From: Synergistaceae bacterium
Lineage (GTDB): Bacteria > Synergistota > Synergistia > Synergistales > Synergistaceae
DNA: 12,952 nucleotides
Assembly: GCA_031274115.1 (NCBI GenBank)
Contig: JAISQP010000135.1
Span: forward strand, 1-12,952
Direction of reading: 5' to 3'
The notes beneath the pieces were generated by a model, which ran no database searches, was not told the origin of the DNA, and saw nothing but the letters and a program-made list of their open reading frames with translations. The position numbers and the translations under genes are program-made. Positions 1 to 7,620 of this stretch are shown one piece after another (position 1 is the stretch's first letter; every line of letters begins with the position of its first letter).

Positions 1-120
1 GTCCGAGTTTTTACATTGGACTATCCGGTTCGGATTTTCCCCTTGTTTCGACCACAAAAAATGCAAGATCTTTTCACGAAGAAAAGGAAGGATTAGCGGC
101 CAAAATTTTAGGAGTAAATA

Positions 121-168
121 AGGAGTAAAATAAAATGAAAAGGGCTCAGGGGAATTCCCTGAACCCTT
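121..168 (-). terminator. Intrinsic terminator after tRNA-Ala
   Basis: On the minus strand, directly after the tRNA, an imperfect stem (arms 140-151 and 157-168, one C/A mismatch, loop 152-156) is followed by a T-rich tract (A-rich at 121-139 on the plus strand). Hairpin plus U-rich tail is the classical Rho-independent design. Its position 10 bases beyond the encoded CCA makes it the natural end of the tRNA transcript. Confidence 0.85.
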
Positions 169-177
169 GCTATCTCT

Positions 178-252
178 TGGTGGAGCTGCGGGGAATTGAA
201 CCCCGGACCTCTTCCATGCCAAGGAAGCGCGCTCCCTCTGCGCCACAGCCCC
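178..252 (-). tRNA. tRNA-Ala (anticodon GGC), CCA encoded
   Basis: Read on the minus strand the 75 bases fold into a full cloverleaf. It has a 7-bp acceptor stem with the G3:U70 wobble that marks alanine tRNAs, a 4-bp D stem (GCGC/GCGC), a 5-bp anticodon stem (CTTCC/GGAAG) around the loop TTGGCAT, a 5-base variable loop, and a T arm of CGGGG/CCCCG with loop TTCAATT. Positions 34-36 read GGC, so it decodes GCC and GCU. The discriminator A and the 3' CCA are in the DNA. It is the last gene on this strand before the window edge, and has its own promoter (270-298) and terminator. Confidence 0.97.
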
Positions 253-269
253 ATTAAAGCAACAGAGGA

Positions 270-298
270 ATTATAGGTATCTTATGCCTTTATGTCAA
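270..298 (-). promoter_or_regulatory. Perfect sigma-70 consensus promoter for tRNA-Ala
   Basis: On the minus strand, TTGACA (293-298) and TATAAT (270-275) match the consensus at all twelve positions with the optimal 17-base spacer. Expected transcription start is near 263, about 11 bases before the mature tRNA. A stable-RNA gene is where such a strong promoter is expected. Confidence 0.92.
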
Positions 299-307
299 CC
301 TTATACT

Positions 308-330
308 CGCGCCCTCGCGGCGGAGGCGCG
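308..330. other. GC-rich inverted repeat between helicase gene and tRNA promoter
   Basis: CGCGCC (308-313) pairs with GGCGCG (325-330), with a loop of 11 bases. On the minus strand it lies after the helicase stop and just upstream of the tRNA -35 box. It is not followed by a U-tract, so it is a weak terminator at best. It may slow read-through from the upstream operon into the tRNA or stabilise the mRNA 3' end. Confidence 0.4.
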
Positions 331-412
331 TCTTCACCTTCACCTGACGCAAGATGATTTCTGCATTCGCAAACGGCAGCATGTCGTTTTTAGCGATTTA
401 ATCAGTGTTTCC

Positions 413-1984
413 TTAGAACAACCAGCTGTCCTCCGTCAGATCGAGCTGGCGGATTTTCTCCTCGAAACCGAAGACGGTTGCGTCTATCCTCTCGACGGTT
501 GCGTCTATCCTCTCCATGTTCGAAAACCTGTAGCCGTCCGGCATCCTGTTTGCGTAGCGCTTTACCTTCAAGAGCGCCTGCAGGTAATTCCGTTCCTCTT
601 GGCCCAGTATCTCGGCCGCCTTCATCGCGTCAGGCTCCCCGTCGGTGACGAAAAGACGAGCCACGGCAAAGTTGCCGGTGACGCTCATCTCGTCGAACCA
701 GAGGTCCGCGAGCGCGTCGCGTAGCTTTCCCCTCTCTTTCGGGTTGCGAACCAGGCCCAGAGTGCGGTTTATCAACAGGAGAAGCTCCTCCACCTCCGCC
801 AGCGCCTGCCCGTAGGATGTGCGCGGGAGAGAACAATCCGCAATCATCCTGGCCTCCTGTTCCTTTGTCACACGCTGTTTCAGCAGCCTCCCGACGGCTG
901 GCTGTATCTCGATTCTGGCGGGCTCGCTCGGGGAGGCCAAAACCTCGCGGTAGAGCGTCTCAGTGTCGAAGTCATGATGCTCGGCCTTGCTCCTGGGTAT
1001 GAACGACACGTAGCCCGTCTCGAAATAGCCCTTTCTGCCGGCCCTGCCGGACATCTGTAAAAATTCGTTGTGCGTCAGCGGACCGTCAACGTACTTCGCC
1101 ATTTGAGCGAACACCACGCTCTCGGCTGGTAGGTTCACTCCGAGCGACAGCGCGTCGGTGCCGACGACCACGTCCAGTATTCTCTCGCGAAAGGCCATCT
1201 CCACCAGCAGTTTCTCCTTTGGAAAGAGGCTCCCATAATAAACGCCGACGCCAGAGAGCATCGTCTCCGGCGTCCGGTTTACCTCAAGAATCTCAGCCAT
1301 CTCGCGAAGGCGCGCCCTGTCGCTGCGCTCGATCTTCTTGCGAACCCGCGCAATCTGCTTCGCCACGTAATCGGCGCCCTTGCGAGAGAAGACGAACACG
1401 AGAGCGTCGCGTATGCGGGAATAATGAACTCCCTTCTTCCTGAAGACGAGCTTCGTAACCCTCTCCTTGGTCTCGAAGAGTTCGAAGTCCCTTCTGCCCA
1501 TATCCTCCAGATAATCGCGCACCGTCTGGGGATCCCCGAAGGTGGCGCTCATCACGAGAAGCATGGAGTCCGGGGCCGTCGCGCGAATACCGTCGATATA
1601 AGCCCTTGTCCTCTCCGGCGAAGCGAAGATAAAGTGGAACTCGTCCACTATCACGCGCTGTCCCGGCAGGTGTGCGTATTTGAGCGTGTAAATCTCCTGC
1701 GTGCAGCAGAGAACTTCCGCCCCGGGATTTTTTTTGAAGTCGCCTGTCTCCAGGCCGACGTCGAAACCCATTTTTCGCAGGTCAAGGTAACGCTCGTTCG
1801 AGAGCGCCTTTATAGGAGCGGTAAATATAACCCGATTATCAGGCATAGCGGGGCTGCCGCCAGCGTCCATCAACCCAGCCCACCTGTAAGCGACCCACGT
1901 CTTTCCGCTGCCTGTGGGAGCGGAGAGGATCGCGTTCTTACCCGCTATTCGCTCGACGGCTTTCTCCTGCCACTCGTAGAACAT
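413..1984 (-). CDS. Compact Ski2-like DExH-box RNA helicase
   Basis: Superfamily 2 helicase, 523 residues. Visible motifs in order: I APTGSGKT (22-29), Ia TAPIKALSNERY (55-66), II VDEFHF (113-118), III MSAT (145-148), a likely IV around VFVFSRKGA (196-204), V VGTDALSLGVNLPAE (274-288), VI QMSGRAGRKG (310-319). The motif Ia, V and VI wording and the DExH box are those of the Ski2/Mtr4 group of ATP-dependent RNA helicases. Those are usually near or above 1000 residues, with winged-helix, ratchet and arch domains; here about 200 residues follow motif VI, rich in charged helices. It is therefore a short bacterial form that probably unwinds or remodels RNA; the substrate is unknown. It starts 17 bases after the GNAT stop, with only a weak GGGGCGG ribosome site, and is the last gene of the operon. 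Near its C-terminus residues 491-497 and 498-504 are a perfect seven-residue duplication. Confidence 0.88.
   Translation of the reverse strand: MFYEWQEKAVERIAGKNAILSAPTGSGKTWVAYRWAGLMDAGGSPAMPDNRVIFTAPIKALSNERYLDLRKMGFDVGLETGDFKKNPGAEVLCCTQEIYTLKYAHLPGQRVIVDEFHFIFASPERTRAYIDGIRATAPDSMLLVMSATFGDPQTVRDYLEDMGRRDFELFETKERVTKLVFRKKGVHYSRIRDALVFVFSRKGADYVAKQIARVRKKIERSDRARLREMAEILEVNRTPETMLSGVGVYYGSLFPKEKLLVEMAFRERILDVVVGTDALSLGVNLPAESVVFAQMAKYVDGPLTHNEFLQMSGRAGRKGYFETGYVSFIPRSKAEHHDFDTETLYREVLASPSEPARIEIQPAVGRLLKQRVTKEQEARMIADCSLPRTSYGQALAEVEELLLLINRTLGLVRNPKERGKLRDALADLWFDEMSVTGNFAVARLFVTDGEPDAMKAAEILGQEERNYLQALLKVKRYANRMPDGYRFSNMERIDATVERIDATVFGFEEKIRQLDLTEDSWLF
473..514 (-). repeat. Perfect 21-bp tandem duplication inside the helicase gene
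   Basis: Bases 473-493 and 494-514 are identical and in frame, so the protein repeats ERIDATV twice near residue 491. Perfect identity at synonymous positions points to a recent slippage or duplication event. It keeps the reading frame and adds about two helical turns to a charged segment. Confidence 0.93.
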
Positions 1985-2001
1985 CAGACGCCGCCCCGGC
2001 C

Positions 2002-2478
2002 TTAAAGATCGAGCTTCAGGACCGCCATCGTCCTGTCCCCGGCGGGCGACCGCTCGATATCCTCGCCAATCCGCTCCGCCCCCATCTCCTCATAAAAACT
2101 GCTCGCGAAGGAGTCCGATACCGCCACCACAGACTCCGCGCCCAGCGTCTCAGCCAGTTCGCAGGCGTGCAAAAAAAGCATGGTTCTTATATTTGCGCCG
2201 ACGTACTCCGGGAGTACGCAGAGATTCCTGATCCTGCACTCGCCGCCTTCGATCCTCATAGTATAAAAACCCAGGACCTCCAGGCCGCCGTTTTCGATGA
2301 CGTAAGCGGGATCTTTCTCTATCTCCTCAGACGAGACGGAGAGCTCGCCCGACTCCTCCCAGTAGGCCATCAGCTCGCGCGGGTAGTCCCAGTAAGATCT
2401 CGCCCTGAAACATATATGCGATAGCAGGTCAGCCTCGTCAAACCTCGCGGGCCGTATCTCCAGGTCTTCATAGTCCAT
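2002..2478 (-). CDS. GNAT-family N-acetyltransferase
   Basis: A 158-residue protein with the GNAT fold signature: an N-terminal LEIRPARFDEADLLSHI strand and helix, a central RIRNLCVLPEYVG segment (about 93-105, the strand 4 / acetyl-CoA loop region) and a C-terminal FASSFYEEMGAERIG motif (about 124-138) typical of the last strands. It should transfer an acyl group from acyl-CoA to an amine; the acceptor cannot be read from sequence. The usual R/QxxGxG/A pyrophosphate loop is degenerate (EYVGAN), so cofactor binding may be atypical. The ATG overlaps the glgB stop by one base (TGATG), which suggests translational coupling, and no well-spaced Shine-Dalgarno is seen. The low-confidence part is substrate, not family. 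Confidence 0.85.
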   Translation of the reverse strand: MDYEDLEIRPARFDEADLLSHICFRARSYWDYPRELMAYWEESGELSVSSEEIEKDPAYVIENGGLEVLGFYTMRIEGGECRIRNLCVLPEYVGANIRTMLFLHACELAETLGAESVVAVSDSFASSFYEEMGAERIGEDIERSPAGDRTMAVLKLDL

Positions 2479-4421
2479 CAGTTTCGAATATCCCTTTCAT
2501 CAGTAGCTCTCTCGAAGATCAGGAAGGAGAGCGCCGGAAGAACGAGGTTGAGCGAATGCTCGCGGCCGTGCATGAAGACTCTGTCCGCCTGAACCCCGCC
2601 TAAATTACCCCAGTTTCCGCCCCCGTACCTCTCGCTGTCGCTGTTCAGCGCCTCTTTCCAGTAGCCGCCGCCAGGCGCGCCTATCCGATAACCCTCGCGC
2701 GGAACAGGCGTGAAGTTGCCGACGCAGAGGAAGACGTTCCCGGCGTTGTCTCGCCTGATGAAGGACAATACGCTCGAGTCGGCGTCGCCGCAGTCAATCC
2801 ACTCGAAGCCCCACGACTCGAAGTCGCCCTGCCAGAAAGCGGCGTTGGCCTTGTAGAAGCCGTTGAGATCCCGCACCCACCTGAATATTCCGGCGTGATC
2901 CGGATAGTCCAGCTCGTGCCAATTAAGGCTGTAATCGTGGTTCCACTCGCAGGTCTGGCCGAACTCCCCGCCCATGAACAGCAGCTTTTTCCCGGGATGC
3001 CCGTACTGCCACCCGAAGAGCAGACGCAAATTGGCCGCCTTCTGCCACGGGTCGCCGGGCATCTTTCCGTAGAGCGAGCCCTTCCCGTGCACAACCTCGT
3101 CGTGCGAGAGCGGCAGCACGAAGTTTTCGCTGTAGGCGTACCACATTCCGAACGTGATTTCGTTCTGATGATACTTCCGGTAAACTGTCTCGGTCGAGAT
3201 GTAGCGCAGCGTGTCGTGCATCCAGCCCATGTTCCACTTGAAACCGAAACCAAGCCCGCCGACGCTGACGGGCCGCGAGACCATAGGCCATGCCGTCGAC
3301 TCCTCCGCCGTCGTCTGAATATCCTTAAAATCGAGGTAGAGGACCTCGTTCATCTTGCGGAGAAAACCTATCGCTTCGATATTCTCCCGGCCCCCATACT
3401 CGTTGGGTATCCATTCGCCCGCCTTTCTGGAGTAGTCGAGATATAACATGGACGCCACGGCGTCGACGCGAAGACCGTCCGCGTGATACCTGTCCAGCCA
3501 GAAACGGGCCGAGGACAGCAGGAAGCTCCTCACCTCGTTGCGGCCGTAGTTGAAGATCGCGCTCTTCCAATCCGGGTGAAAACCCTTTCTCGGGTCGGCG
3601 TGTTCAAACAGACACGTGCCGTCGTAGTTGGCCAGGCCGTAATCGTCGCTCGGAAAATGAGACGGAACCCAGTCGAGGATCACTCCTATTCCAGCCCTGT
3701 GCAGAGAGTCCACGAGTTCCATGAACTCGTGCGGCGCGCCGAATCGCGAGCTGGGAGCGAAGTATCCGAGCGTCTGATAGCCCCAGGAGCCGTAGAATGG
3801 GTGCTCCATCACAGGCAAAAACTCGACGTGGGTGAAACCCAGGTCGCGCACGTAATCAGCCAGCCGGTCCGCCAGCTCGTGATACGAAAGGGACCTGCCG
3901 CCCTCCTCCGGGACGTGACGCCACGACCCGAGGTGAACCTCATAGACGGAATGCGGCGACGTTATCCCGTTCCTCTCGCGCCTGGCCGCCATCCAATCGC
4001 CGTCGCTCCACCCGAAACCGCTCAAGTCCCATACGGAGGAAGCGCTTCTCGGCGGGGTCTCCCACCAGAACGCGAATGGGTCGCTCTTCTCCAGAACGCG
4101 CCCGCCCGCGTGCGACGCTATGCGATATTTATATATATCGCCGTGCCCCGCGCCAGGGATAAAACCCTCCCAGATCCCGGAGCTGTCCCATCTTGACGCG
4201 AGCTGATGCGACTCGGGGTTCCATCCGTTAAAATCCCCTATTACCGAGACGCTCTTCGCGTTCGGCGCCCACACCGAGAAGAGCGTTCCTTTTTCCCCGT
4301 CGTTCTCTATCACGTGAGAGCCCAGTACATCGTAGAGCTTCGTGTGATTGCCCTCGCGAAAGAAGTAAATATCCTTTTCCCTCATAAGGCTTACGCCATG
4401 AACAACTTTGCCGACAGACAA
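2478..4421 (-). CDS. glgB: 1,4-alpha-glucan (glycogen) branching enzyme, GH13
   Basis: Transfers alpha-1,4-glucan segments to alpha-1,6 positions during glycogen synthesis in the cytoplasm. Numbering from an upstream in-frame GTG at 4430, a CBM48-type domain is visible at about 47-120 ([20 protein letters not shown]), then the GH13 barrel: DWVPSHF (253-259), [12 protein letters not shown] with nucleophile Asp323, AEEST with the acid/base Glu376, and [12 protein letters not shown] with Asp444. A beta-sandwich C-terminal domain ends the protein. At about 650 residues it matches the shorter GlgB class lacking the extra N-terminal module of the E. coli enzyme (728). Start: the GTG at 4430 overlaps its own ribosome site, whereas GAGGAG at 4430-4435 sits 8 bases before a TTG at 4421, which I prefer; an ATG at 4385 has no good ribosome site. 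No other glycogen gene is in the window, so it is an orphan inside an operon of unrelated genes. Confidence 0.96.
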   Translation of the reverse strand: MSVGKVVHGVSLMREKDIYFFREGNHTKLYDVLGSHVIENDGEKGTLFSVWAPNAKSVSVIGDFNGWNPESHQLASRWDSSGIWEGFIPGAGHGDIYKYRIASHAGGRVLEKSDPFAFWWETPPRSASSVWDLSGFGWSDGDWMAARRERNGITSPHSVYEVHLGSWRHVPEEGGRSLSYHELADRLADYVRDLGFTHVEFLPVMEHPFYGSWGYQTLGYFAPSSRFGAPHEFMELVDSLHRAGIGVILDWVPSHFPSDDYGLANYDGTCLFEHADPRKGFHPDWKSAIFNYGRNEVRSFLLSSARFWLDRYHADGLRVDAVASMLYLDYSRKAGEWIPNEYGGRENIEAIGFLRKMNEVLYLDFKDIQTTAEESTAWPMVSRPVSVGGLGFGFKWNMGWMHDTLRYISTETVYRKYHQNEITFGMWYAYSENFVLPLSHDEVVHGKGSLYGKMPGDPWQKAANLRLLFGWQYGHPGKKLLFMGGEFGQTCEWNHDYSLNWHELDYPDHAGIFRWVRDLNGFYKANAAFWQGDFESWGFEWIDCGDADSSVLSFIRRDNAGNVFLCVGNFTPVPREGYRIGAPGGGYWKEALNSDSERYGGGNWGNLGGVQADRVFMHGREHSLNLVLPALSFLIFERATDERDIRN

Positions 4422-4426
4422 ACAAA

Positions 4427-5935
4427 TCACTCCTCGATGAGGCTGCGAATCGCGTTCACAACCAATCCGGCCTGGCTTGACGCGTTCAGAAAAAAACTCT
4501 CCCTGTTGTGCGGAAAGCTGGATTCAAAATTCTTGTCGGATTCCCAAATTTCGCGCAGTACACTCCGCAGAGCCTCGCGAACCTCAATCGAACGCTTCGG
4601 GTAATCGGCGTCGCACCGCTCTACAAGCGCCCTCGAAACACTCCAGGCCTCAGGCGCCTCTCGCTCTAAATCCTGCCGTGACGCGCCGAAATGGCGCCTC
4701 GTCGCGGCGCCTTCATCTTCCACAATGCCAGTAGCCCCCGAAAAAGACTCCGGCACAGCTCTCGCGCCCAGACGCCATGGCGTCATCGGAAGAACGCAGG
4801 GGTTGCCGAAACACGACCAGATTGTCGTTTCGTCCGGGTTTTCGCTCATTTCGACGATCACGCTCTCCCTGTTGCTCCCGTTGCATATTCGCGTATATTC
4901 ATCCCTTCTGTTCTCTCCATCGAGTATGCCTCCGCCCGCGTGCGGCGCGCCGCAAAGCGCCCCGTCCCGCTCGTCTGAATCCTCAGGACGCTCGCAATGA
5001 CAGCTGAGAGTCCTGTGGACGGTCGAAAACGTCAGAGGTTCCGCCGGTCTGACAGAGAACGGGGGGCGCGTGCCGCTCTTTCCGAGGTCGATACCCACGC
5101 CGGCCGCCGCCGCGAGTCCAAACGAACGGCGCGGCTCGTTCAGAGGGACCGTCACGTAGTCGGGATGCTGAAAAACCCCGGCAAAGTCGAAATCATCATA
5201 GCAGCCCGGCCTCCTTGGGCTGTACCATCCTCTTTTTATCGCGTACTCCACAAGGCCCGGAGAGACGAGGCAGTTGTCCGGATCGTCAGGATCGATCTCT
5301 CTTATCGAATAGTGATTCGGGTTTACCGTCACGTGATCGTCCGGAACCCTCCTCGCCGCGAAGTGTTTGCCGTTTACGACCTGAAAAACCCAGGCCTCGC
5401 CTGAGTCCGCAAATGTGTATGAGCGCCCGGAACCTAGATAGCCGTATGTCAGCACGAGGTCGGAGGCGATTCGGACGGCGTCGCGGGCCGATCGCGCCCG
5501 CTCCGCGACGAGACGCCTCAAGCCCCACCCTATTCCGCCGTCGACAAGCTCCGGAGAATCCTCGCGCGACAGGCAGCAGGTGTTGCTAAAAACAGCGACG
5601 CCAAGCTCGTTCACGAAAGAGTCTCCGAAGGACTCTCCAGGCGCGGGCCGAAGCGTCTCGGTCCAGAAAAAACCCAAGGATCGGTCTGGACGCTGTACCG
5701 CGGCGCTCCCATCCTCGAAGAAAAGGGGCCTCCCACCGGAGGCCGGAGGAAAGTAACGATGTCTCATTATGAGCTCTCCTCGGTTATCCTCGTTGTGCCC
5801 CACGAGCACTCTTCCGGTTGCGCTTGCGTCACACCCGGCGACAACCACGAAACATCCTTCAGCCTTTCGGGCCGCGCCGAGAATTGTAAAAACCACCGTA
5901 AAAACGACGATCAAAACCGTCATAAACGCAACCAA
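4427..5935 (-). CDS. Exported C69-family dipeptidase (Ntn hydrolase)
   Basis: Peptidase family C69 (PepD-like) enzymes release dipeptides or amino acids using an N-terminal cysteine nucleophile exposed by autoprocessing. From the preferred TTG at 5935 the protein has 502 residues. It has a hydrophobic stretch at about 5-20 ([16 protein letters not shown]) and then AEGCF with Cys28 as candidate nucleophile, followed by the family pattern [11 protein letters not shown] (about 40-50). Further family-like segments are the [13 protein letters not shown] region and the [13 protein letters not shown] stretch. GAGGAGGG at 5943-5950 lies 7 bases before the TTG; an in-frame TTG at 5959 precedes this ribosome site and is unlikely. 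The gene sits 60 bases after the exporter gene and its stop lies about 5 bases from the glgB start. The signal-like segment implies action outside the membrane, with the nucleophile exposed near the cleavage point. Substrate is unknown. Confidence 0.9.
   Translation of the reverse strand: MVAFMTVLIVVFTVVFTILGAARKAEGCFVVVAGCDASATGRVLVGHNEDNRGELIMRHRYFPPASGGRPLFFEDGSAAVQRPDRSLGFFWTETLRPAPGESFGDSFVNELGVAVFSNTCCLSREDSPELVDGGIGWGLRRLVAERARSARDAVRIASDLVLTYGYLGSGRSYTFADSGEAWVFQVVNGKHFAARRVPDDHVTVNPNHYSIREIDPDDPDNCLVSPGLVEYAIKRGWYSPRRPGCYDDFDFAGVFQHPDYVTVPLNEPRRSFGLAAAAGVGIDLGKSGTRPPFSVRPAEPLTFSTVHRTLSCHCERPEDSDERDGALCGAPHAGGGILDGENRRDEYTRICNGSNRESVIVEMSENPDETTIWSCFGNPCVLPMTPWRLGARAVPESFSGATGIVEDEGAATRRHFGASRQDLEREAPEAWSVSRALVERCDADYPKRSIEVREALRSVLREIWESDKNFESSFPHNRESFFLNASSQAGLVVNAIRSLIEE
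4430..4435 (-). promoter_or_regulatory. Shine-Dalgarno site deciding the glgB start
   Basis: GAGGAG on the minus strand lies inside the last codons of the dipeptidase gene. Its 3' end is 8 bases from TTG 4421 but directly abuts GTG 4430, so the TTG fits the spacing rule and the GTG does not. Confidence 0.65.
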
Positions 5936-5942
5936 CCGAGAA

Positions 5943-5950
5943 CCCTCCTC
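5943..5950 (-). promoter_or_regulatory. Strong Shine-Dalgarno site of the dipeptidase gene
   Basis: GAGGAGGG on the minus strand, 7 bases upstream of TTG 5935. It is the best ribosome site in this operon and fixes the start at a TTG, not at the in-frame ATG at 5923, which would be 19 bases away. Confidence 0.8.
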
Positions 5951-5995
5951 TGAGCTCAAAACCTACCTAAAGAAACTGTATCACATCATGGTTCC

Positions 5996-6919
5996 TTATT
6001 CATCTGCCGCGTTCGTAATTTTTTTTCGCTCTTCGGCGCGCCCTGACATCACGATTGACGCGATCACGAGCGCAAAACCGGCCAGCTTGAAACCGGCCGG
6101 ATACTCGTCGAAGAGAAAGTAAGCCAGTATCGCGCTTCCGATCGGCTCGCCGAGAAGCGCAATCGACACGAAGCCAGTGCTGAAATAGCGAAGAGCCCAG
6201 TTATAGCTGCTGTGGCCGACGACCTGAGAGAGAATCCCCATGCCCAGAATGGCGATCCAGGTATCAGCGGTAAAGCCAGCCGCATCGAGGCCCATTATGA
6301 ACACCACGCCCCACATTATGACGGAGCACGAACCGTAGCAGAGGACGGCGTACGGGGCGAGGCCGAGCTTGTTCCTCGCCTCTCCGCCGCAGTATATGTA
6401 AGCCGCCGCCATGACTCCGCCGATCAGAGCGAGCGCGTCCCCGAAGAGCGCGTCTCCGCTGAACGAGAGGTCGCCGAACCCGATGATCGAGGCGCCGGCC
6501 ACGCTCATGAAAATACACAGCCACATCGTCCGGGACGGGCGCCCCTTCCCGAGCAGTAAATTTATCAGCGCTATCCAGATTGGGATGGTATCCACGAGTA
6601 TGACGCTCGACGCCACCGTCGTGTAATCGAGCGACGATATCCACGTCGCGAAGTGAAACGCGAGAAAGGCGCCGGACAGGACGGTCAGCGCGAAGTCACG
6701 GGGTTTGAGATTTCGAAATTCATTTCTGTTGAAGGCAAGCGCGAACGGCAGGAAGACCAGCGAGGCGATCGTGACCCTGTAAGCGCTCTTGACAAACGGG
6801 TGCGCGTCGGCGAGCCTCACGAATATTGAACCCGTCGAGACCCCGGCGACGCCAAAGAGCAGAACTATGAAGGGGATTAATTTCCTCGCCCTGGAAACTT
6901 TTTTCGAAAGGTTTTCCAT
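5996..6919 (-). CDS. EamA/DMT-family membrane transporter
   Basis: A very hydrophobic 307-residue protein in two similar halves, the layout of the drug/metabolite transporter superfamily with two EamA domains and about ten membrane helices. Seen features: the first helix IPFIVLLFGVAGVSTGSIFVRLAD, the end of the first half at LIGGVMAAAYIYCGG, and the family-typical second-half segment SYNWALRYFSTGFVSIALLGEPIGSAILAYFLFDE. A charged tail (RAEERKK) is cytoplasmic in this family. Such proteins often export amino acids or metabolites; the substrate here is unknown. ATG 6919 is preferred over GTG 6928 because GGAGAG (6928-6933) lies 8 bases before the ATG and overlaps the GTG. It is the first gene of the five-gene operon, with a promoter at 6959-6988. 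Confidence 0.92.
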   Translation of the reverse strand: MENLSKKVSRARKLIPFIVLLFGVAGVSTGSIFVRLADAHPFVKSAYRVTIASLVFLPFALAFNRNEFRNLKPRDFALTVLSGAFLAFHFATWISSLDYTTVASSVILVDTIPIWIALINLLLGKGRPSRTMWLCIFMSVAGASIIGFGDLSFSGDALFGDALALIGGVMAAAYIYCGGEARNKLGLAPYAVLCYGSCSVIMWGVVFIMGLDAAGFTADTWIAILGMGILSQVVGHSSYNWALRYFSTGFVSIALLGEPIGSAILAYFLFDEYPAGFKLAGFALVIASIVMSGRAEERKKITNAADE

Positions 6920-6958
6920 CAAAAACACTCTCCAACAATTACATAAATTTCCATGGCG

Positions 6959-6988
6959 ATTCTATCACATGTCCGTTCGATATGTCAT
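6959..6988 (-). promoter_or_regulatory. Probable promoter of the exporter-dipeptidase-glgB operon
   Basis: On the minus strand, ATGACA (6983-6988) and TAGAAT (6959-6964), each one mismatch from consensus, are separated by 18 bases. Transcription would start near 6952 and give a leader of about 33 bases before ATG 6919. Confidence 0.6.
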
Positions 6989-7012
6989 TCTCCATTCTCA
7001 GTCTCAACTCCG

Positions 7013-7117
7013 CTATGAGGTCAGAGGTCAGAAGACCAGGCAAAAGGCTGATTTATCGTCATGGGCATGAAGGGTGAAGATCGAAACCCCGGCCGAGAGC
7101 CTTCATGCGCCTCATAG
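7013..7117. repeat. Palindromic, structure-prone intergenic element
   Basis: This sits in the 330-base gene-free stretch between the exporter and the small rightward gene. CTATGAGG (7013-7020) pairs with CCTCATAG (7110-7117). Nested inside, GCATGAAGG (7065-7073) pairs with CCTTCATGC (7100-7108), and a small hairpin GGTC-AGAA-GACC sits at 7026-7037. GAGGTCA is also repeated in tandem at 7017-7030. The whole can fold as a closed three-way-like structure on either strand. It lies upstream of both divergent promoters, so it should be outside both mRNAs as drawn. That argues for a dispersed palindromic or MITE-like repeat, or a separate small RNA, over a riboswitch. No target-site duplication is visible at the ends. 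Confidence 0.6.
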
Positions 7118-7151
7118 ACCCTGATTTTAATGAGAGGGGCGAAATGTCCTA

Positions 7152-7180
7152 TTGCGGGAGAGAAAATTTCCGAATATAAT
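7152..7180 (+). promoter_or_regulatory. Promoter of the small helical-protein gene
   Basis: Perfect TATAAT at 7175-7180 with TTGCGG at 7152-7157 and a 17-base spacer. The -35 box is only half consensus. The start would be near 7187, giving a leader of about 60 bases before ATG 7250. Confidence 0.65.
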
Positions 7181-7249
7181 ACGCTTGATGTGAAGGATCA
7201 CGTTTTTTATAAAAAGCGAATGCACGTGGAGATTCAAGGAGGGATCGAC

Positions 7250-7618
7250 ATGAGCGTACTAAACGTAGGCAACGCGAACTCGCTATTTCAGCAGGCGAGA
7301 GATAATGAGGCGCGAAAGCCGAGGAAACCGTCGAAGTCCGAGCAGGAAAAGGCGATGGAGTTGTTCGGGAAGGCTCTTCGTGATTGCGACAAGGCCTCGG
7401 AACAGATGATGGACGACCACATCGAGAACGTCGCCAAGTCAGCGAAAGAACGCGCCGAGTACCACAAGAGAAAGGCCGTTCTGGATAAGATCAGGATCTC
7501 CGCCGACGAGCGGAAGATGATAAACGAGCAGATCATCCTTAACAGGATAAATCAGCGAAGCCTGCTCGAAGAGGCGAGAGCCGACGACGAGAACAAAAGA
7601 GAGTTGCTGAAAAGATGA
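7250..7618 (+). CDS. Small charged helical protein of unknown function
   Basis: I do not recognise this 122-residue protein. It is soluble, with no signal peptide and no membrane segment. Lys, Arg, Glu and Asp make up a large fraction, and from about residue 30 to the end it reads as long amphipathic helices without proline, probably a coiled coil (for example EQMMDDHIENVAKSAKERAE and the NRINQRSLLEEARADD stretch). A short N-terminal segment MSVLNVGNANSLFQQ precedes a KPRKPSK linker. Start: AAGGAGGG at 7236-7243 is 6 bases before ATG 7250, so the upstream in-frame ATG at 7130, which precedes the -10 box, is rejected. It has its own promoter and a long hairpin directly after the stop, so it is a single-gene unit with strong expression signals. 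Possible roles (structural, regulator, nucleoid- or RNA-associated) are guesses only. Confidence 0.8.
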   Translation: MSVLNVGNANSLFQQARDNEARKPRKPSKSEQEKAMELFGKALRDCDKASEQMMDDHIENVAKSAKERAEYHKRKAVLDKIRISADERKMINEQIILNRINQRSLLEEARADDENKRELLKR

Positions 7619-7620
7619 GC

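Noticed and set aside
1..120. Possible gene or RNA at the left edge
   Set aside because: No open frame with a ribosome site, no cloverleaf and no promoter could be supported; a short AGGAGTAAA repeat near 111-129 is too simple to interpret.
140..200. Possible tRNA-end attachment site: GGGGAATT occurs in both the terminator loop and the T arm
   Set aside because: Only 8 bases are shared, each explained by its own hairpin, and no integrase or second tRNA fragment is in the window.
135..256. Plus-strand ATG preceded by AAGGAG, running about 40 codons
   Set aside because: It reads through the terminator stem and antisense through the tRNA; the apparent ribosome site is part of the A/G-rich terminator tail.
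284..724. Plus-strand frame of 146 codons over the helicase end
   Set aside because: It starts within the tRNA promoter, has no ribosome site and is antisense to a gene with all helicase motifs.
2681..3570. Several alternative frames on both strands inside glgB
   Set aside because: These are shadow frames of a GC-rich gene, with arginine- and serine-rich low-complexity text and no domains.
7013..7117. Riboswitch for the exporter or the small gene
   Set aside because: The element lies upstream of both assigned promoters, so it would not be in either leader; no known riboswitch core was recognised.
7130..7249. 40-codon N-terminal extension of the small helical protein
   Set aside because: The upstream ATG precedes the TATAAT box, and the strong AAGGAGGG site serves ATG 7250.
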